Notes: generated by a model not told the origin, from the letters alone. Positions 26,301-37,515 are shown, counted from the first letter of the stretch. The stretch: 64,000 nt of DNA from Opisthocomus hoazin (GCF_030867145.1 NC_134415.1:74491300-74555299), one strand, 5' to 3'. Translations and numbers: made by a program.

Positions 26301-29300
26301 CTTTGCAGCTAATGATCTTTCATTGTGATGCTTAAAAAAGACTTTTTTTCTATTATAGCTTTCTGTTAAATTCTTGGGGGAGGGGGTTAATTGTATTTTG
26401 ATGAACACATCCACCAATGTGGCTACAATTAGTAGCATTTGCATCTACCAACCCTGGAGAGGCCAGGCACTGAAATCAAAGCTAGCAGAGAGCTAAACAG
26501 AAGTACAACCAAGCAGTCGGACACTCTGGCTATCTCCGTCTGAACTCGTGCCCACCCTTGAACAGAGCAGCTCTTCTCTCTCAAGTGGAATTCTGCTGGA
26601 AAATATTATACAGAAACAACATGAGATTCCACTTGTCTTCTACTTTATTGGTTCAAATTTGTGTAGTTTGTAAGCCCTTAAGGGGTTTTTCTCCTAGCTG
26701 CTTTGTTAGGGTTGCATATATGTAATTGAATGAAAGTATTTATTATATATTCAAATAATACACAATTCATGAGAATAAATGAATCCATTCACTCAAAAAT
26801 ACTATTTTTGGAAATAAGGTTTTTTTAGTATTAATTTTTTATTGTGGATACGGAATATTTGATAGAAGTCAGAAAATACACATGGCGTTCTGTCACACAG
26901 CTATTTTTTTATAAGCTATAGAATTATTTGAAGCATCCTTCTACATTAAAATATCTGTAAAAGTAGAGAGGATAAATACCAGTTCCATTGTGTGATATGC
27001 TATGGAGAGTAAAATAGGGATATAAAAATAAAATTCTTCAGTATTTTGAGTCACTCAAAATACTGTCAGTAGGAGTACAGAGAGTGTTAAGAAAAATGTT
27101 CAGTTGTGCCATCTGGTGTCTAGAAATGGCAGCAGTAGTAGCATCAGAAGCCTGGCCTTTTCCCTGTGCAAGAAACTGAACTCCTACACAACAATCTTTT
27201 CTATCTTTAGCAATATTGCTATAATGCTTGCTAACTATAAGGGTGTAAATGCTTTCAAAGAAATGTCACTGCTTCTCTACGTTCCATGTTCCAGTTACCA
27301 AAATGTGCCTCAGTGGTGGGGGAAAACCTGTTGGAGAGATTCACTTTTTTTGTCATTGAAATTTGCTGTAATTACATTTGACAGCAGAGCTGTTTCACTG
27401 ATATCAAGAAAAGATTTAAATAAACATGGAAAGTTTAACAGACTAAATGACAATTTTCTGGAAAACTTCCTCCCTCCAATGTCTGAAACAGAGCAAAATG
27501 TTATATTGGAAGATCTCATATAATATATTCATTGATTATTTCACTAAGTCTTTATACCTTGATCATCTCGATCAGAAATTTGATTTTTTCACAGAAATTT
27601 GTGGTGTTCAGTTCTGGTCAAAGCAATGAGTAAAACTACAATTGGGAAAAAAGCCTGATCTGTCCCCATTGCTGTCCTTCAAAAAAACCCCAAACCAGCC
27701 ATCAATACAACTTTTAAATTTGCAGATTTCCTCATCTGTCCTGATGCAAGAAGCCTTCCTTACTTTTGTTATTTTTAATGCAGCAAAAGAAGAAGAACGA
27801 TAAATCAACAAACAGGTTTGTGAGTGTCCCCAATCTAAGTGCTCTGGAATCTAGCGGAGTGGTGGGCAATGGACATCCCAACCGCCTGGACCCCATTCCT
27901 AACTCACCCATCCACGATATTGAGCTCAACAGCAGCAAACCACTGCCACAGCCAATGCCACCCAAAGAGCCCAAGACGTTTTTGAGGTGAGCACTGCCTC
28001 ACCAATCTTTTTTTTTCCTTTTTTTTTTTTTTTTTGCATAACTCAGGAAAATTTTCCATTCCTGTTGAGCTGAATCCCACTTGCTTTATGAACCTTTCAG
28101 AGGTACAAGTACGCTTACGGCATTTTTAATTTTTACATTACATTTGTAACCTCTTTATAGTATTCCTTTTTATTGTAGACCTTGTTGAAATGTGAAGTAT
28201 TCTCTCACTTTTTCAGAAGTCTTGAACTTTAAAACCTCTTCAGATAATTTAGCAGAATTCATGTGCTTCCAATTGTTTACATATACAAACAATTGTTTTA
28301 AATGTGTCTATTATTTACTGATTGTCATTTAGGAATTGATACTAGCACAGAATTTCTTTTGTTTGGTATTACGTGATAATGTGTTTTATGTAAGAAAACT
28401 ATTTTCTGTGCTACACGAATGTTTTGTGTTTCCCCTTTCCTCACCTATACCAAATTGTGTCAGAGGAGTAACCTTACTACAGCAACAGAAATGTGCATGC
28501 TTGGATGCTTGATGCTGAGCTTCCAGTAATCAAAACCAGCATTAAAGTCTCAAGTAATTCTCTCAGAAATGAATACAATGAATTGAGTAACTTAAAAGTG
28601 GCATTTTAGAGGCAGGATTTTAGTCTCGTGGCTTTATGTGCCTACACATTAAATGCACGGCAGTGGTGTACTCCGTATTTAGTAGGTGCTGATCTCTTAC
28701 CTCTAAGTTGGCAACATAAAGCAGTCGGTAATTACGAGTTCCACAGTTGGTTGTCTACTTTCCCTTTTGGTTTAATACGAAAGGCCACACACCTAGCAAC
28801 TACTAATTATAAAGGGAAACAATGGAATCTAAAATAGATAAGGGAAAACAGTCTATTTCAAGAAAACAATCTTTTTAAAAAAAAAAACTGCTTTTTTTTT
28901 TTCCCTGTGCATGTGATATGCATGAGTGTGCTCAGATATCTCAAACGTGCATGTGCATGAACTCGTGGACTGTGATGCTGGAGTTTCCATTTCAAATTGT
29001 TTTGTGTTCTGTATTATCCAGTAATACAGTAGGGATTATTTTATTACTGATTTTCATTGATAAAGGAACTGAATTGTGTAATTAAATTAGATTTAAGTAT
29101 TCTCTCGCTCAGTTTGTGGGAATTTTAAGTGGTCAAGGGGAAAAAAGTCTTGTTTGCAGTGCAGCAGTTTCTTTTTTCCTAGTATATTAGCATATTTTAA
29201 ATGTGAGCATGAACAACAATGCAAGTGATAATTGTGATCAGTGTTAATTATTAAAATAGTATGTATTTTTGTTCAGTTGCCAACCAGTCTTTGTGAGCAC

Positions 29301-29812
29301 ATGTCTACAAATATGATGCTCGCATCATATTTTTGAAAATTAACTTTACCACAGGAAAAGGATGCTAAAAGAGGACCTTCTACAGTCACGCTTTTCAAGG
29401 AAAACCCTTTTTATTCTTCCTGAAAACCTACAGCTATTTCCGAGATGTTAAATTATGTTTTCCAAAAGATTATTTGCCCACCCTGTAATGTGGCTTCTGA
29501 ACGGAGTTGTCCGTGCTGCTGGTGCTCTCCAATGGAGTGGATGATCACAGATTCTATAGGGAGACATTAAATCATGTCCTGAGGCACACTGATAATTAAG
29601 CCATGAAAAACCAGGCTGTGTTCTTTACTGAATATTCTCGGTGACTTTTTTTCTCCTGACACTTGTACTCTTTGTGTAGTTGTGGGATAATTGTTTGTTG
29701 GTTTTTTTTTTTTTCTTTCTGTGAATTTAGCCCTCCTCAGAGTGATGCTTCACCAGTGGCTTCACCAGATCCCCAGCGCCAGGAGTGGTTTGCCCGGTAC
29801 TTCACGTTCTGA
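14304..29812 (+). CDS. FAM184A: FAM184A, C-terminal 473 residues (partial)
   Basis: Join of 14304-14390, 14938-15150, 16191-16344, 17013-17140, 19386-19570, 20067-20213, 23251-23368, 24086-24190, 27784-27986 and 29731-29812. All phases fit and give 474 codons with the stop. FAM184A is a long coiled-coil protein (about 1,140 residues in human) of unsettled function. The fragment is rich in Glu, Lys, Gln and Leu in heptad-like spacing up to about residue 370 of the fragment. It then changes to a basic KKKND patch, a Ser/Pro-rich linker and the conserved end PDPQRQEWFARYFTF. Diagnostic stretches include MEQELQTLRFELEDEGKAM and HENISALTKELEFKGKE, which I recognise from the vertebrate family. The N-terminal part lies left of the window. 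Odd point: the second intron seems to start with GC rather than GT. Identity is very secure; only the first exon listed is tentative. Confidence 0.95.
14391..14937 (+). other. FAM184A: FAM184A intron
   Basis: A short GT-AG intron of 547 bp, AT-rich, with no recognised element. It stands only if the exon at 14304-14390 is real; otherwise it is part of the long upstream intron. Confidence 0.6.
14938..15150 (+). CDS. FAM184A: FAM184A exon (71 codons, coiled coil)
   Basis: The exon opens after GGGTTAG and reads ISLLKQNLEMQLSQSQSSLQ onward through a Gln/Glu-rich coiled coil to EETKEQEQK, in close agreement with the vertebrate protein. It must end at AAG (15150) for the reading frame to join the next exon. 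The next bases are GCATGT, so the donor is a GC site with otherwise good U1 complementarity. Confidence 0.93.
15151..16190 (+). other. FAM184A: FAM184A intron with GC-AG ends
   Basis: The intron begins GCATGT and ends ATTTCATAG. It is 1,040 bp, phase 0 and AT-rich, with a T tract near 15740. No nearby GT donor keeps the conserved protein frame. No repeat family was recognised in it. Confidence 0.8.
16191..16344 (+). CDS. FAM184A: FAM184A exon (coiled coil)
   Basis: The exon reads ELEERLQQKHSEELQALKET onward to FELEDEGKAML and leaves one base of a split Ala codon (phase 1) before GTATAC. The block MEQELQTLRFELEDEGKAM is a family hallmark. Confidence 0.96.
16345..17012 (+). other. FAM184A: FAM184A intron with CR1 copy
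   Basis: A GT-AG intron of 668 bp. It contains an AT-rich perfect hairpin sequence (16402-16425) shortly after the donor and a CR1 3' fragment in sense orientation filling about 16705-16971, ending roughly 40 bp before the next exon. Confidence 0.9.
16705..16971 (+). mobile_element. CR1 LINE 3' end
   Basis: A typical CR1 3' segment: the [20 protein letters not shown] coding block, then the 3'UTR with GGTCCCTTCTAACCC and the tail CCATTCTATGATTCTAT. It is 5'-truncated to about 270 bp. The left edge is approximate. Confidence 0.92.
17013..17140 (+). CDS. FAM184A: FAM184A exon (coiled coil)
   Basis: This completes the split Ala codon, then reads SLRSELNHQHAAAIDQLRHN onward to LERSIELGRRQ, followed by GTAGGA. 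Its 128 bp keep phase 1 in and 0 out, with close agreement to the family. Confidence 0.96.
17141..19385 (+). other. FAM184A: FAM184A intron
   Basis: A GT-AG intron of 2.25 kb. Several frames of 60-118 codons occur on both strands, but none resembles a known protein or has splice support. It includes A-rich/C-rich simple sequence near 17670-17710. No CR1 tail was seen. Confidence 0.85.
19386..19570 (+). CDS. FAM184A: FAM184A exon (coiled coil)
   Basis: The exon reads EKEFLCRISDLQDELRHRDH, then HIAELDKEILHLHENISALT and KELEFKGKE to a split Arg codon (phase 2) before GTATGA. It is nearly identical to the mammalian block that starts with the basic-residue-rich CRITDLQ-like motif. Confidence 0.97.
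19571..20066 (+). other. FAM184A: FAM184A intron
   Basis: A GT-AG intron of 496 bp, AT-rich, with nothing recognised in it. Confidence 0.9.
20067..20213 (+). CDS. FAM184A: FAM184A exon (coiled coil)
   Basis: The exon reads MHEQDLSKKHEKKLDVLTAD then HIREKQSMLADFNKTQELLK to a split Ser codon before GTAAGT. It is in phase 2 on both sides and clearly similar to the family sequence. Confidence 0.97.
20214..23250 (+). other. FAM184A: FAM184A intron with short CR1 remnant
   Basis: A 3.0-kb GT-AG intron. It has a minus-strand CR1 3' end at about 21163-21265, an A tract at about 21531-21549 and a T tract at about 22170-22181. Open frames at 22346-22893 look like chance translations (hydrophobic, AT-rich codons). 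Confidence 0.88.
21163..21265 (-). mobile_element. CR1 LINE 3' end, short
   Basis: It begins CACAGAATCACAGAATGG then GGTTGGAAGGGACCTC and CATCTAGTCCAAGCCCCC, the reverse complement of the CR1 3'UTR. Only about 100 bp are recognisable. Confidence 0.9.
23251..23368 (+). CDS. FAM184A: FAM184A exon (coiled coil)
   Basis: This completes the split Ser codon, then reads LEEMEEKYKNRESRPEDLQL and ISELKDLIAERDQLIKKLI before GTAAGA, ending in phase 0. The RESxPED and ERDQxIKKLI motifs match the vertebrate protein. Confidence 0.97.
23369..24085 (+). other. FAM184A: FAM184A intron, possible ancient SINE
   Basis: A 717-bp GT-AG intron. At 23845-23855 the minus strand shows TAGCCTAATGG, a perfect match to the RNA polymerase III box A pattern, followed by GATAATGCACTGG as in amniote MIR/AmnSINE heads. 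The rest is AT-rich. Confidence 0.85.
23780..23862 (-). repeat. Possible tRNA-derived (MIR/AmnSINE-like) SINE head
   Basis: The minus strand reads TAGCCTAATGGATAATGCAC then TGGAAAGACTCAG. This resembles the tRNA-like head of old amniote SINEs, with an intact box A. A box B is not convincing. Boundaries and family are uncertain. Confidence 0.3.
24086..24190 (+). CDS. FAM184A: FAM184A exon (35 codons)
   Basis: The exon reads EDKKFYQLELVNRETNYNKM then FNASPNVGVINPLVK before GTATGT, in phase 0 on both sides. It marks the end of the coiled coil. The VGVINPL motif is conserved in the family. Confidence 0.97.
24191..27783 (+). other. FAM184A: FAM184A intron
   Basis: A GT-AG intron of 3.6 kb with no recognised mobile element. 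It contains an AT-rich block with a cluster of TTTGCAT/ATGCAAA words (about 25835-25965) and an isolated 139-codon frame at 27104-27523 without similarity or splice context. Confidence 0.85.
27784..27986 (+). CDS. FAM184A: FAM184A exon (Ser/Pro-rich tail)
   Basis: After AATGCAG it reads QKKKNDKSTNRFVSVPNLSA, then a Gly/Asn/Pro-rich stretch with NGHPNRLDPIPNSPIHDIEL and SSKPLPQPMPPKEPKTFL, ending in a split Ser codon before GTGAGC. It is very close to the mammalian sequence. Confidence 0.98.
27987..29730 (+). other. FAM184A: FAM184A last intron
   Basis: A GT-AG intron of 1.74 kb with T tracts near 28010-28037 and just before the acceptor (29703-29717). No mobile element was recognised. Confidence 0.9.
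29731..29812 (+). CDS. FAM184A: FAM184A terminal coding exon
   Basis: This completes the split Ser codon, then reads PPQSDASPVASPDPQRQEWF ARYFTF and the TGA stop at 29810-29812. The C-terminal PDPQRQEWFARYFTF is strongly conserved in FAM184A, which fixes the stop. Confidence 0.98.
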
Positions 29813-30365
29813 GAGACGATTTGTTTTTGTGGCACAGCGTGATGTGGACTGTTCATAAGAGCATGACCTTGAGTAAACCCTCATGTGAACAAGCTTTCTT
29901 GTACTTTGTCAAAACACTGTGAATGAGAAAGTATTTGTGTTTCTGATTTGAAACTGCACTGTATTTCATGTTATATTTGTTGGAATCACTTGACATGGTA
30001 CTATACAATGTGTGTAATTATAACTATTATTTTTATTTAAAATGGAAGAATCTTTAAACTTTGTAATTACTACATAATAAATTTTGGTAGAACAAACATA
30101 ATGCTTTCCCCCTTTTTCCTGTAAATGTGTTTTGTTTGATTTCAGGTAAGGCTTCTCCCACAAAAACAACGTAATTGCATGGTTACTATAAATACAACTT
30201 AAATTGTAAAAGGGAAAAGTATGTATCTCTCACTCTGTCCAGTGTGGGCAGGATATGCTTAATGCATCCCAATTCTATTCTGTTACTTTGTAGCAGTTTA
30301 AAAACTGTCTCTTTCTAATATTTAAAAGGAAGAATGTGAAATAAATCAAAAGTAGTGTACCTGCT
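29813..30365 (+). other. FAM184A: FAM184A 3'UTR (extent inferred)
   Basis: AT-rich sequence after the stop with two AATAAA hexamers, at 30076-30081 and 30340-30345. Either could end the transcript, and a longer 3'UTR is possible. Confidence 0.6.
30076..30081 (+). promoter_or_regulatory. FAM184A: Candidate polyadenylation signal of FAM184A
   Basis: AATAAA 264 bases after the stop codon, followed by T-rich sequence within about 40 bases. A second AATAAA lies at 30340-30345. Confidence 0.5.
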
Positions 30366-33300
30366 AGCCTTCAGAGCAGAGTGATTTTGGCAAGAGGACG
30401 AAAAAAGCCACAAACCAGGAGCTATTCACTGGGGAGGGGGGCTGACTCCTTACCTGTTGCTCATGAGACTTTGCCACCTAGTTATAGTCAAACATTTTGT
30501 CATTGAATTTAAGCAGAAACTGTTCCCACAAGTTACATATTTTTTTAATGAATTTTATCAAAAACAAATGCTTGAAACATTTAGAATACTGTACTAAGTA
30601 TCTCTTCATAAATCAAGAATCTACATTTTGAGCATATTGTCCTGCTTTGGATAAAATTAATGCCTGAAATGAAAAAAAAAACCAAACACACACAACCATT
30701 CAGCTTTTTCCCATTTATACATACTACAGATACAGATCTTTCATTAAAACTTAATTACCTTCCTGTGTCTATATTAAAGGTTTTTCTTCTTCTTAAACTG
30801 GTATATGAAAATTTTTTTCAGCTAGTGAGCATGATTCTCCGATCTACACCTTTTATGATGCCAGTGTTGCTCGAGAAATTTGCTGCAGCATATAGGAAAC
30901 TAGAGCTTACTGTCTTTTTTAATATTTTTTCATTGAAAGATTACCACAAACTAAGTCACACTGGTAGTCTCAGGGAGAAAACTGTCTCTTTGTTTTCTGA
31001 ATGTATTTTTAATCTGAATCTCTTATCTTTTAAAAGCAGGAATAAAATGTTTGAGTATTTGAATAAGGTTTTAGTTAGCACATACAAAGGTCTTGAACTT
31101 TTAATATTTCGTCTGAAGCCCAACTACATCCTTTTTTCTCTCTATATGCACAAAGGTAAATACCCAGATGAAGATACTTGCTAATTACAATGAGTTTTAT
31201 ATGTAGTATATGTATAAATGAAAAATTTGTATGTTTTCATATAAACAGTATAAAATCTTCTAAATGGACATTTAAAAACTTACAACTCGGCTTGAAAACT
31301 CCACTAAAAGCTGTATTCTGGTGATGCTGACATGGACTAAAGATATGTACAGCAGATTTTCTGTAGCTGGTGGACTCAACTGTAGGTATATGCAACTTTT
31401 TAATTTTAGAAGAAAGCCATATTGGGCAAAATGTCAGATTTCTTGGCTGTTACCCAAAATAAAATACACTAGCTCATTTTGTTACAATGTTCTGAAGCAG
31501 TGTGGCGTATTTTTTCTTGCATGCTTTGCAAGGGCTCAGCCTTTTTCTCCCATCCTCCAGTTCATCTGTACATTTTTATATATGGGATTAATAACTGAAC
31601 AGCAATTGGATGATGTTAATATCTGCTTTACTTTACCTATTCAGTAAAAGGTGTGCCTGTTGGTATTTTGCTTGTAGGCGTTTGTCTTTCAGAAGGGAGA
31701 AGAAAGTTAAGCAGCACTGAGGTACCACGTCTGCCACAGTCAGCAGCTCTTCCACTACCAAATCAGCCTCTTCACAAAAACCAAACAAACAGCAACTGCC
31801 CTAAACCAATCTGTAGAAACTCAGAAAAAAAATTATTTCCTACCGAACAGCATTGAGAACTCTGTAAAATGTACTCCTAAAAAGAGTTACTATCTGGCAT
31901 TTGGGATCAACACAGGAACTTGCATTACCACAATGCTGCTGTGTTCCTGATCTTTACAGCAAGTGGCATTCTGCAAAAAGCTAAGGTGCACATATTCATG
32001 AGTCCAGCTGGGCAGAGTACTGCAAAGTCTCTGCTCACACATGCATGCAGTCTTTCCTAGCTCAACAGACAACTCCAAGTAAGGAGGTACAGAATTACCA
32101 TGAAGTTGTATAGTATTATTTACAATGGTTGGAAAAATCTTTTGCCTCTCGGGAGCTATCTCTCTGCACTCTGACACATTAAATCTCATTACCAGCTCTT
32201 ACTGTAGCTAATTCCCCCAACCCTTTAGTTTTATTCAGAAAGAACGATAAAAAGTCAAAGAGCAAACAATAAAGAATGTAATATTTTAATCCTTACTGTG
32301 TTTTCCTAAGAAAGAAATAACAGGCTATGCTTGATACAGGGGCAAAATGCAGAAGACTCCTACATTTCATCAGAATGTCATCGTAATAATCGGTCTCTTA
32401 AGGCCAGGTTTGGCCCTTCGGTCTGGGTTGCTCCATTTACTTCTGTGATAAGAGTTTGCATGCCAGAGAATTTTCCAGGTTAGCAGAAAGCTGCTTTAGC
32501 TGACCCATCTGACACAATCACGTAGCACAGGGAAGCATTACGTCCCAAGAACTGCATGGCTTTTTTTCTGCAGCAGGAATTGTACCCAGAAGGTATAATT
32601 GGGGGGGAAAAAAGAAAGCCCAAAGATGACTGAAAACCAGTCTGCTGTCAGTGCCAACAGAGAAATCACTTTATCAGATTGACTCCTTCCTTTTGTATTT
32701 TTTCAGTTACTTCAGCATACATGAACTATATTTACCTGAGACTTCAAGGAAAATACTAGTCCTATGAGAAGTACTGGCAACAAATTACATGGGTTGATAT
32801 TATAGAATTTTTAACATTCTAATTTACTCTAAATAGATCTTCATGTCTGGTTTTTTCATGATCTGTTATTTTGGAAGAAAAAAAACTTGGATTATTTTCT
32901 AACTGGTTGGAGTATTTCTACATAATGTGTACAGGTTTAAAATTAAATGTCTTGGATTTGTAATCTTTGATTACTTTAAAGAGTAAGAATATGTATGTGT
33001 TCTATATTCTCCAGTTTTATAATATTTAGTCTTTTTTTTTTTTTAGGATATACCTATCAACTTTTCTGCCTAAATGTCTCATATAATGCTGCAAGAATCT
33101 TTGTTTTCATTCTTAAAGCAGAATATGATTTTTTCACTCTTGATGTAGGTAGTGCCTGGAACTAAACCTTCTGCTTTTTGAGACTCGAAAACTGTTTCCA
33201 CAAAGGACCTCCGTTAATGAGTTACACTTCAAAACTGCAAGCAGCAGTGCCTTTGGGGAAAAATACTTCTGTTCCTGTAACTGAACATGGAGGGATTCTG

Positions 33301-36300
33301 AACTAAAGACCATGTTGCAGCACTTGCCTTTCTGGTGTGGCAGCTCAAAAAATTGTTAACAAATACACTATCCCAGTAACCATAGCTAGAAAACCCCAAT
33401 ATTAACTTTTGGCTAGTAATAATTCACTTTTTTTCCAGTTTTAGTCTACAGTTTTTAAACAGAGTTTCAGAGTAAGGACATGAGGAAATCCTAACAAATA
33501 TCAGAAGACTTCACTCATAATATTAGAAGTCAGACCTGTTCACGATGTCAGAGCAATCTCTTGCTTGCTTAAAGTTTATTTTAAGTTATGCGTGAATTTT
33601 GTTGCATGATGCCCCTGCTATCCACAGGTGAATTTCACCGATTCTGCATTGAGAAAATTAGACCCCAAGCTTTCCTCCTTTGCTGTAATTTGCTTCCCTT
33701 AGAAGGAAAATGAGTGAGTCGCATCACTTAAGAAAACAGTGATCTTCAACCTCCTTTGCAGTCAACAGGCATCTTCAGGGGTGAATCAGCCCACTTACCT
33801 CTCTTGGTTGCATAAAGACTGTAGAGCAACAACAAATGTAAGTGCCTCCGTTGCCTAAATTTAGGTGTGAAGAACCCTAGGCTGTCATTTTTTTAAAAAA
33901 CTTTTTTTAACTAACATTTGCAAAAACACATTAGCTTTGAAAGATGCAAACTGACTTTCCTTACAGGAGCTGTGTTGCTTTTTTCCTGGTATGTTCAATG
34001 TAGTCCAATACACTACTGTTACTATTCTTCCTAGGCAAATACTAAACCTTTTTTTATTATAATGTATTAATAAATAACTATTTATTTACTATAGTTACTA
34101 TAATTCATACTATTTTGTTTAGCTACTTTTGGGTGTTGGGCATTGTATCAGTGTTATTCATGTATACATTCCCCGGCAAAATCTTTAAATGGAAACATGA
34201 CTCATTTCCATGTATAATTATATACAGAAATCAGCTTGCAGTTCTAAAGCTAATTTACCTTGCAGTGTATTTTTGTCGTATAAATAAACTTCCATTTCTT
34301 TAGATACGCTGCAGTAATTGGAAGTGTCTGTGCATAGTACGGGTATCATGTAACAAAACCAGGCAGCCAAGCTGAAACAGAACTTGTCTTCAGCATGACA
34401 GACTGCTGAACTCCATTTCTCGTAATAGGAGAACTTGTTATTTGCTGGGCTCATCGCTGGACTCTTACACTGCATAACTGCATTAACATTTATCATTTTC
34501 AAGCACATACACAATAAGACAACTCAAGCTTTGTTGACTGTACAAACTGCACTGCAAGTTCCTAGGTTAACGATAGGACCTATGAGGTGAACTACTGATC
34601 CACTCTGGAGTCCTGCACAGCCTTAAGGATGAGTTTATAAACTGCCTGTCATGAAGGCAAGAGGCAATGGGCACAAACTGAAGCATAGGAAGTCCCATCT
34701 GAACACAAGGAAGAACTTCTTTACTTTGAAGGTGACGGAGCACTGGAACAGGCTGCCCAGAGGGGTTGTGGAGCCTCCTTCTCTGGACAAAACCCACCTG
34801 GACGAGGTCCTGTGCAGCCTGCTGTAGGCAACCCTGCTTCAGCAGGGGGTTTGGACTAGGTGACCCACAGAAGTCCCTTCCAACCCCTAACATTCTGTAA
34901 TTCTGTGAACGCAACTCAGTTATTTTCAGAGTTAAGCGTGGTATAGAAGCCTGTTCTCAATAAACAGCTGGCAGAACATAACAAGAAGCAGCTGCTGCCA
35001 GCAGCACCGATAGCAACATTGCTAGGGAACAAGAGGAGCCAATCTTAAGAAAATAAAAGCATAATTCAGTAATGACTACCAAAATCTGGCTTCATTGTGA
35101 CAGTGAGCACTCCTGGAAATTAACAGGCTTTCCACGTTCAACCTGACAGACAAACAGAAAAGTTTAGAGAGCAGCTGAGTCTTTAGCTGGAACTATGGCT
35201 GTTGAATTTCAGATCACCAGCACAACCTCTGGGCACAGCGAAGAGTTGGCTCACGTCAGGCTGTAAACACCACAGGCAGCCTCAGCCAGGGCTGGCAACA
35301 GCCAGGCCGCAGGGCAGAGACTGCAGCCCAGCATTTACGGCCACGTGAACATTCAACCATATCCATGCTGCTTAGTCTAAACCTCTACTTCACCTGTGGG
35401 ATCCACAAGCCCTTCTCAGCGCTCGTGCAGCCTCGCCAGCAGTGTCCCAGTCACACGCTGGAGCAAGACATCTAGCAGTCACCCCAGCCACAGCATTGGC
35501 GGGCAGCTCTTGTACTCCCCTGGGACATTTCCAGATTGAGGGCACACACGACATCCTGTAAAACTGAAAAACAGAGGAGTTCTAGTCTTCATCTTTTTCT
35601 TTGTAACCACGCAAGGCTATCAGAAGTAACCCGAAAGCAAAAGTAGCAATACTGGTTTATGTAAGAGAGCCAAAGTGGAAAGCAGGGACAAACCGGGAAA
35701 GCGTTCTGAGCCCAGAAGAGAGCTTTCCAGGCTGGTAACTGCCAGCACTGTCTCCATCCACTCGTCTGAGGTAACTACTTTTTCTTGTCCTATTTTGCAC
35801 CATGATTTCAAAAGGGGCTACCTCCTGGATTTTCAAATGGGCATGATGTATTTTTTTGATGACTCCTTAGTTGAGTAAACATTTCTTCATTACTCAGCTA
35901 AGTATGTAACTGTTACTAGCTATTAACAGATAATAATGAAATGATGCATTCCTTAGTTTCTTTCTTGTAGGAACCACTACCTTTACACATCAATATCAGT
36001 TACTTGCTCTGCAGTTGTAACTAGCTGCTTCGCTTCGCTTGCAGGCTGCCACATTCTTTTTCATCCCATTGCTCTAGTTGTTCAGGCTACGAAATGCAGG
36101 CTCTGAGGAAGCACAGACAGACACCTCCAGCAAGTCAACAAGCTTACAGCCCTGCCGTACCAGAAGGCGGGTAACTGCTGATCCGTCTAACAAACACGTA
36201 GGAATAGCTCTGTCCCATCAAGGGAAAAAAGCAGCCTGGTTGCATACCTTGCAAGACAGCCCCGTAAACCGAGTAAAGCTGACACTGGAAGCATACTGTG

Positions 36301-36490
36301 GAGACAGGGCTTGCTTGGCACGCCACCCGGGATAATCTTTACCAGAAAGAGTTTTGAATTTTCACAGTGATGAATTTATACATTATGTGCAGATCTCCGC
36401 AGTGCTTTTGCGGCCATACCCATTCAACTGGTCAGAATAAGACCGTTCTATAAAACAATTCGTCTTCCCTGAAGCACTCTTGGACTCTTG
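30366..36490. other. Intergenic region between FAM184A and MCM9
   Basis: No gene is recognised. It contains a CR1 3' fragment (34655-34908) and two plus-strand open frames of 174 and 108 codons (30660-31184, 31321-31647) that resemble no family I know. The first part may belong to a long FAM184A 3'UTR. GC content rises from about 35,100 towards the CpG island. Confidence 0.7.
34655..34908 (+). mobile_element. CR1 LINE 3' end
   Basis: GGCAATGGGCACAAACTGAA, then AAGAACTTCTTTACTTTGA, GGAACAGGCTGCCCAGAGG and the tail CTAACATTCTGTAATTCTGT. This is a CR1 3' fragment of a different subfamily from the other copies: it has the AACCCTGCTTCAGCAGGGGG hairpin and CCCTTCCAACCCC. Confidence 0.92.
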
Positions 36491-37254
36491 TGAAGTTTCC
36501 TTCAGACGATGCTCTGGGCAGCATCTACCACTGCTCTGAAGAAGTCGGCGCTTGCAAACAACGCAGGACAGGTGACTGAAGCCCTGCCCGCCGGTTTACC
36601 AGCCCGGAGGCGCAGGCAGGAATCCCCTCCCGACAGGCTGCATAACAGCAACCGGGAGAACCCCACCGGGATCCCCGGACCCCCAAGCCCCTCCCCGCAG
36701 GGTCCCGCGCCGCTCGGCGGGGAGCCGGGCCCGCTGCCCTTCACCTGCGCCCTGGGAAGCGGCTCGGGTGCGGCGCCGCGGCCGCTCTCCGCCCCATCGC
36801 CCCGCTCGGGGGCCGCCCGGCCCGGACGTGGAGCGGCGCCGAGGGGCGGAGCCGCTTCTCCTGCCGGGGGAGGGAGCGGCGACGGCGGCGGGAGCTCGGC
36901 CGGAGGGGCGGCGGCCCGCGCCGCAGGTACCGAGCGGGAGCGGGGCGGCCGCGGAGGCGGGACGAGACGCGCCCGGGGCAGCGCTCCGCAGGCGGGCGGC
37001 CGAGGTGCCGCGGTGCCGGCCCGGCCCGGCCCTGCCGCGTTCAAAACTTGCCGCGCTGGCGGCAGGCGGGGCGAGAGGCCCAGCTCCGCGCTGCGGAGAG
37101 CCCGAGCGAGCGAGCCGGCCACGGGGCGGCTGCACTTTCCGGCATTAACGGGGAAGAAAAACCCGCCGGGTGCCCGCCACCCTGCCGGCCCGACCGGGCG
37201 TGAGGAGCGCGGCGCGGCCAAACCCGCCTCTCGCCGGAGCGGTGGGTGACCGCC

Positions 37255-37510
37255 TGACTGACGGGGGCGGGGGTGAGTGACTGACGGGGACGGGGCGGGG
37301 CGGAGATGAGTGACTGACGGGGACGGGGCAGGGTGACTGAGAGGGGGCGGGGCAGGGGTGAGTGACTGACGGGGCGGGGGAGTAACTGACGGGGACGGGG
37401 CAGGGTGACTGGCAGGGGGCGGGGCGGAGGTGAGTGACTGACGGGGACGGGGCAGAGTGACTGAGAGGGGGCGGGGCGGGGGTGAGTGACTGACGGGCGT
37501 GGGGCGGGGC
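37255..37510 (+). repeat. G-rich minisatellite in MCM9 promoter
   Basis: About ten imperfect units of 20-33 bp, each starting TGACTG (or TAACTG) followed by runs such as ACGGGGACGGGGC and often ending GTGAG. The plus strand carries many closely spaced G4-G5 runs, able in principle to form G-quadruplexes, and repeated Sp1-type GC boxes. It ends about 245 bp before the MCM9 start codon. Confidence 0.93.
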
Positions 37511-37515
37511 GGCCG

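Noticed and set aside
27104..27523. A 139-codon plus-strand frame inside a FAM184A intron
   Set aside because: It has no similarity and no splice context fitting the gene, and its AT-driven composition suggests chance.
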